DNA of 64,000 nucleotides, from positions 248,001-312,000 of the forward strand of contig NZ_CP135996.1 of assembly GCF_029211325.2 (NCBI RefSeq), given 5' to 3'. This document shows positions 61,118 to 64,000 of the stretch, one piece after another. A program made the position numbers and the translations under genes. Source of the stretch: Caproicibacterium argilliputei (GTDB taxonomy: Bacteria; Bacillota; Clostridia; Oscillospirales; Acutalibacteraceae). Below the pieces are notes generated by a model, which had not been told where the DNA came from, ran no database searches, and saw only the letters and a list, made by a program, of their open reading frames with translations. Numbering within the stretch: position 1 is the first letter of the stretch; each line of letters opens with the position of its first letter.

Positions 61118-61837
61118 CTATTTTTGGGGAGAGACGGCTGCTTTCGGCTCCTCTGTTTCTGCGTACATACTGGCATTCACAATATTGAAATGGTGCGTGA
61201 TAGCAAGGGAAAGCTGTACTTTATCGCGGCGGCTGAGTGCATCCACAATTTGCTCATGTGCATACTGGAGTTGATTGGCTGTTTCCGAGTCTTGGAAAAT
61301 TTTTTTTCGCATATCGCTGATAAAACGGTCAATCGTGCCGGAAAGTGCGCGCAGAATTTGAATGATCAGTTCGTTTCCCGACGCTTCCGCAATCGTGTCA
61401 TGCAGGTGCTTGTCCAACTGGTCACCGCGAGCAGCGGAACAGGTCTGCATTTCCTGCACAATCTGCAGCAAGAGAGAGAGCTGCTCGGCCGTAATGCGCT
61501 CTGCGGCAAGAAAACCCGCTTGGAGTTCTAATCCGGTTCGCAGTTCGGAAAGCTGCCGATAGCTAATTTTGTGCAGCAAAATCAGCAGGTCAAAGGAATC
61601 CTGCAGGTTCTGTTGGATGTCACAGCTGATGAAGGTTCCGGCGCCTCGGTTGCATGCAAGAAAGCCCATATGCTCCAGCTGGCGGATTGCTTCCCGCACG
61701 GAATTGCGGCTGATACCAAGGGATTCCGCCAATTTTCGCTCCGGTAAAATTTTCTCCCCTGCTGATAGTTCTCCGGTCATCAGGGCGTTTTCCAAATAGT
61801 CCAGAACTTTTTGATAGGATTTTTGATGAAACGGCAT
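61118..61837 (-). CDS. GntR/FadR family regulator of the lactate operon
   Basis: A 239-residue regulator with GntR winged HTH (ILPERKLAESLGISRNSVRE, about 30-49, then AIRQLEHMGFL) and an FCD effector domain (from about 85) with LDKHLHDTIAEASGNELI. ATG at 61837 follows GTGAGG. FadR-FCD proteins such as LldR respond to lactate and other carboxylates. It is divergent from the FAD lactate dehydrogenase operon; matching operators lie in the shared region. Confidence 0.9.
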   Translation of the reverse strand: MPFHQKSYQKVLDYLENALMTGELSAGEKILPERKLAESLGISRNSVREAIRQLEHMGFLACNRGAGTFISCDIQQNLQDSFDLLILLHKISYRQLSELRTGLELQAGFLAAERITAEQLSLLLQIVQEMQTCSAARGDQLDKHLHDTIAEASGNELIIQILRALSGTIDRFISDMRKKIFQDSETANQLQYAHEQIVDALSRRDKVQLSLAITHHFNIVNASMYAETEEPKAAVSPQK

Positions 61838-61889
61838 AAGCGGTTCCTCACTTTCCTGCAAAGCGGTCGCTGTCAGTTTTTGTTTCTCT

Positions 61890-61919
61890 ATTATATAGCA
61901 TGGACTGTATGAACTGCAA
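61890..61919 (-). promoter_or_regulatory. Promoter of the GntR-type gene
   Basis: Minus strand TTGCAG (61914-61919), 18-bp spacer, TATAAT (61890-61895). Confidence 0.7.
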
Positions 61920-61936
61920 GATAATCTCGGCCAAAA

Positions 61937-61947
61937 TGGTACTACCA
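61937..61947. promoter_or_regulatory. GntR/FadR operator O1
   Basis: TGGTACTACCA: dyad GGTA-C-TACC, the FadR-subfamily TGGT-n3-ACCA form. It lies just upstream of the regulator gene's own promoter. Confidence 0.75.
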
Positions 61948-62027
61948 AATAGTCAACAATAATTTATTTATATTCTTATTGATTATGACAATATATCAAT
62001 ATTAGAATAAAAATATTCAAAAATCAG

Positions 62028-62056
62028 TTGACTTTTTATCTATAACGGTCTATCTT
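62028..62056 (+). promoter_or_regulatory. Promoter of the lactate dehydrogenase operon
   Basis: TTGACT (62028-62033), 17-bp spacer, TATCTT (62051-62056). The leader of about 100 nt contains operator O2. Confidence 0.65.
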
Positions 62057-62118
62057 AAAAACAGGATTTTAAATCTGCAGACATATCTGCAGGTACGGAA
62101 AAGCTACAACTTACAAAT

Positions 62119-62129
62119 AGGTAGTACCA
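62119..62129. promoter_or_regulatory. GntR/FadR operator O2
   Basis: AGGTAGTACCA: its core GGTAGTACC is the exact reverse complement of the O1 core, 182 bp away and about 65 bp downstream of the lactate promoter's -10. A roadblock or loop with O1 would repress the operon. Confidence 0.75.
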
Positions 62130-62167
62130 ATTATGCTGTAAATAATTTTATAAAGGAGGTATGTGTC

Positions 62168-63589
62168 ATGGGCCAGTATGAAAAAGTCACGCCAGAGTTG
62201 CTGGAAGCACTGAAAGCCGCTGTTCCGGGACGGGTGCAGGCAGGTGCGGAGATCAATGCTGATTATTCTCATGACGAGATGCCGATTTATGGCGCAGCCA
62301 TGCCAGAGGTGGCTGTGGAAGCCCGTACAACCGAAGAAGTCGCCGCGGTTATGCGGCTGTGTAATGAGCACCACGTCCCGGTGACGCCGCGGGGCGCCGG
62401 AACCGGTCTTGCAGGCGGTGCGGTCGCCATGCACGGCGGCATTGTCCTTTCTTTGGAAAAGATGAACAAAATTCTCGGCTATGATGAGGACAACATGATG
62501 GTCAGCGTACAGGCAGGCGTTCTGTTTCAGGATCTTTCAGAAGACGCTGCGAAGCGCGGGTTCCTTTATCCGCCGGATCCGGGCGAGAAATTTGCTACAC
62601 TTGGCGGCAATGTTTCTACCAATGCCGGCGGTATGCGCGCAGTAAAATATGGAACAACACGTGACTATGTGCGTGCAATGACGGTCGTGCTCCCTACGGG
62701 TGAGGTCATCCATTTGGGCGCCTCTGTTTCCAAGAGCAGTTCCGGTTACTCCCTTTTAAATCTTATGATTGGTTCGGAAGGAACACTTGGCATTATTACA
62801 GAACTGACCTTAAAACTTCTGCCGAGGCCCAAGCAGGTCATCAGCCTTATTGTGCTGTATGAAAATCTTAAGGACTGTATTGGAACTGTGCCCAAGCTGA
62901 TGCGTGCAAATCTGCATCCGCAGACTTTGGAGTTTATGGAACATGATATCATTCAAGTTTCTGAGGATTATCTGGGAAAGAAGACATTTCCACAGAAATT
63001 TCAGGGCAAGGATGTGAATGCGTATCTGCTGGTTTCCTTTGAGGGGGACAGCGATGACCAACTGACCGATATCATTGAAAAAGCTTCTGATGTTGTACTG
63101 GAAGCCGGCGCCCTTGATGTATTGGTTGCGGATACACCACAACTGAAAAAGGATGCATGGGCTGCCCGCAGCACGTTTCTGGATGCCATTGATTCCAGCA
63201 CAAAGCTGGTCGATGAGTGTGATGTTGTTGTTCCGGTCAGCAAAATTCCGGATTACCTGACTTCTATTAAGGAAACGGCCAAAGCGTACAAATTTCACCT
63301 GCAGGACTTTGGCCACGCAGGTGACGGCAATCTGCATATTTACTGCTGTTCCAATGATATGGAAGTGGATGTGTTTAACCGGCAGGTTGCCGACTTTATG
63401 CGCAGGGCCTATGCGACCGCAACAGAAATGGGCGGCCTGATTTCCGGGGAACACGGCATTGGCCATGGAAAGCTGGATTACCTCGCCGAGGTTGCCGGGC
63501 CGGTTAAGATGCGCTTGATGCGCGATATAAAGAAAGTTTTTGACCCGAATGCGATTCTTAACCCGGGCAAGGTCTGCTGCAAACTGTGA
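62168..63589 (+). CDS. lctD: FAD-binding D-lactate dehydrogenase/glycolate oxidase (GlcD family)
   Basis: A 473-residue VAO-family flavoprotein. FAD-binding PCMH domain: PVTPRGAGTGLAGGAVA and YPPDPGEKFATLGGNVSTNA, GSEGTLGIITELTLKLLP; C-terminal FAD-oxidase domain with DFGHAGDGNLHIYCC and GEHGIGHGKLDY. AAAGGAGG precedes the ATG. In anaerobes this enzyme (LctD) works with EtfAB to oxidise lactate with NAD by electron confurcation. A GntR regulator is divergent; an acyl-CoA dehydrogenase follows 72 bp later. Confidence 0.9.
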   Translation: MGQYEKVTPELLEALKAAVPGRVQAGAEINADYSHDEMPIYGAAMPEVAVEARTTEEVAAVMRLCNEHHVPVTPRGAGTGLAGGAVAMHGGIVLSLEKMNKILGYDEDNMMVSVQAGVLFQDLSEDAAKRGFLYPPDPGEKFATLGGNVSTNAGGMRAVKYGTTRDYVRAMTVVLPTGEVIHLGASVSKSSSGYSLLNLMIGSEGTLGIITELTLKLLPRPKQVISLIVLYENLKDCIGTVPKLMRANLHPQTLEFMEHDIIQVSEDYLGKKTFPQKFQGKDVNAYLLVSFEGDSDDQLTDIIEKASDVVLEAGALDVLVADTPQLKKDAWAARSTFLDAIDSSTKLVDECDVVVPVSKIPDYLTSIKETAKAYKFHLQDFGHAGDGNLHIYCCSNDMEVDVFNRQVADFMRRAYATATEMGGLISGEHGIGHGKLDYLAEVAGPVKMRLMRDIKKVFDPNAILNPGKVCCKL

Positions 63590-63661
63590 CGCAAACAGGA
63601 CGCGGGCTTTTTAGGAAGATCGGACACAGAAGTTTTGTTGTTTTTATAAGGAGGAACTCTG

Positions 63662-64000
63662 ATGGCATACTTAATTTCTGATGAAGCAAAAGATTTATTA
63701 AAGGATGTTCATGAATTCTGCGAAAAAGAAGTCAAGGAACCGTGCAAAGAATACGACCGCTCCGGGGAATGGCCGAAAGAACTCTACCAAAAGGCAGTTG
63801 ATATGCAGCTGCAGACACTGGAAGTGCCAAAGGAATACGGAGGCCCGGGCCTTGACCGTGTTTCGGTTGCAGCCTTGATTGAAGAAATGGCAAAAGCAGA
63901 TGCGGGTTTTGCCACAACCATTTCCGCAAGTGGCCTTGGCATGAAGCCGGTACTGATCGGCGGAACGGAGGCGCAGAAAAAGCACGTCTGCAAACTCGTT
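63662..64000 (+). CDS. Acyl-CoA dehydrogenase, N-terminal part (runs off window)
   Basis: First 113 residues of an acyl-CoA dehydrogenase. The helical N-terminal domain is evident: VHEFCEKEVKEPCKEYDRSG, LEVPKEYGGPGLDRVSVAAL and IEEMAKADAGFATTISASGL. AAGGAGG precedes the ATG. Same operon as the lactate dehydrogenase. A butyryl-CoA type dehydrogenase that accepts electrons by Etf is the likely identity; etfB and etfA would be expected beyond the window. Confidence 0.9.
   Translation, partial: MAYLISDEAKDLLKDVHEFCEKEVKEPCKEYDRSGEWPKELYQKAVDMQLQTLEVPKEYGGPGLDRVSVAALIEEMAKADAGFATTISASGLGMKPVLIGGTEAQKKHVCKLV

Overview
The window looks like a chromosomal segment of a Gram-positive, low-to-mid GC Bacillota (class Clostridia, probably Oscillospiraceae). 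This is inferred from strong AGGAGG-type Shine-Dalgarno sites, TTG/GTG starts, consensus TTGACA-17-TATAAT promoters, a Cys T-box riboswitch, CsoR and ArsR metal regulators, a Firmicutes-type SOS box before recA, and single-domain ABC and GH families. The right edge pairs an FAD-dependent lactate dehydrogenase with an acyl-CoA dehydrogenase under a FadR-type GntR regulator, which fits a lactate-using fermenter. Relatives such as Caproicibacterium come to mind, but that is inference. No tRNA, rRNA, CRISPR array, transposase or prophage was seen.

Layout. 1-14.4 kb is carbohydrate catabolism. A LacI regulator and GH3 glucosidase read left. A sugar ABC importer (binding lipoprotein and two permeases), sucrose phosphorylase, a GH13 glucosidase, two paralogous esterases and fructokinase read right. 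An FMN reductase, a DUF2087 regulator, ribokinase and a DeoR regulator follow. 14.4-19.2 kb is a leftward murein-peptide salvage group: oligopeptide-binding lipoprotein, L-Ala-D/L-Glu epimerase, a beta-lactamase-fold hydrolase without signal peptide, and an SH3/NlpC-P60 endopeptidase. 19.8-25.1 kb has a LuxR-type regulator, pyrE, GH42 beta-galactosidase, a decayed XRE gene and nagB. 25.7-30 kb is an accessory island: a frameshifted small secreted protein followed by two FtsX-like permeases, an ABC ATPase and a membrane-anchored protein.

30-44.4 kb is mostly housekeeping: DMT exporter and LysR regulator, then lipoprotein/response regulator/histidine kinase/DUF1385/prmC, then recA-recX-rimO-pgsA, then T-box-cysE-cysS. 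44.4-50 kb is metal homeostasis. A copA-csoR operon reads left, with a CopZ-like domain fused to the end of CopA behind its own internal ribosome site. An ArsR repressor, a stand-alone metal-binding protein and a Zn/Cd-type ATPase read right, under a promoter overlapped by a 13-bp inverted repeat.

50-64 kb holds small membrane proteins, a GH3 hexosaminidase lipoprotein, an orphan corrin pair (CbiA-like and CbiJ/CobK-like) in which the CbiA-like protein has lost its amidotransferase cysteine, and the lipid-carrier genes uppP and DUF368 side by side. It also holds glycerol dehydrogenase, an XRE membrane regulator, an acetyltransferase remnant, and the divergent GntR/lactate operon with two matching operators. 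The least conventional loci are the CopA-CopZ fusion, the CbiA-like protein, the broken secreted protein with its ABC system, and the murein-peptide group.
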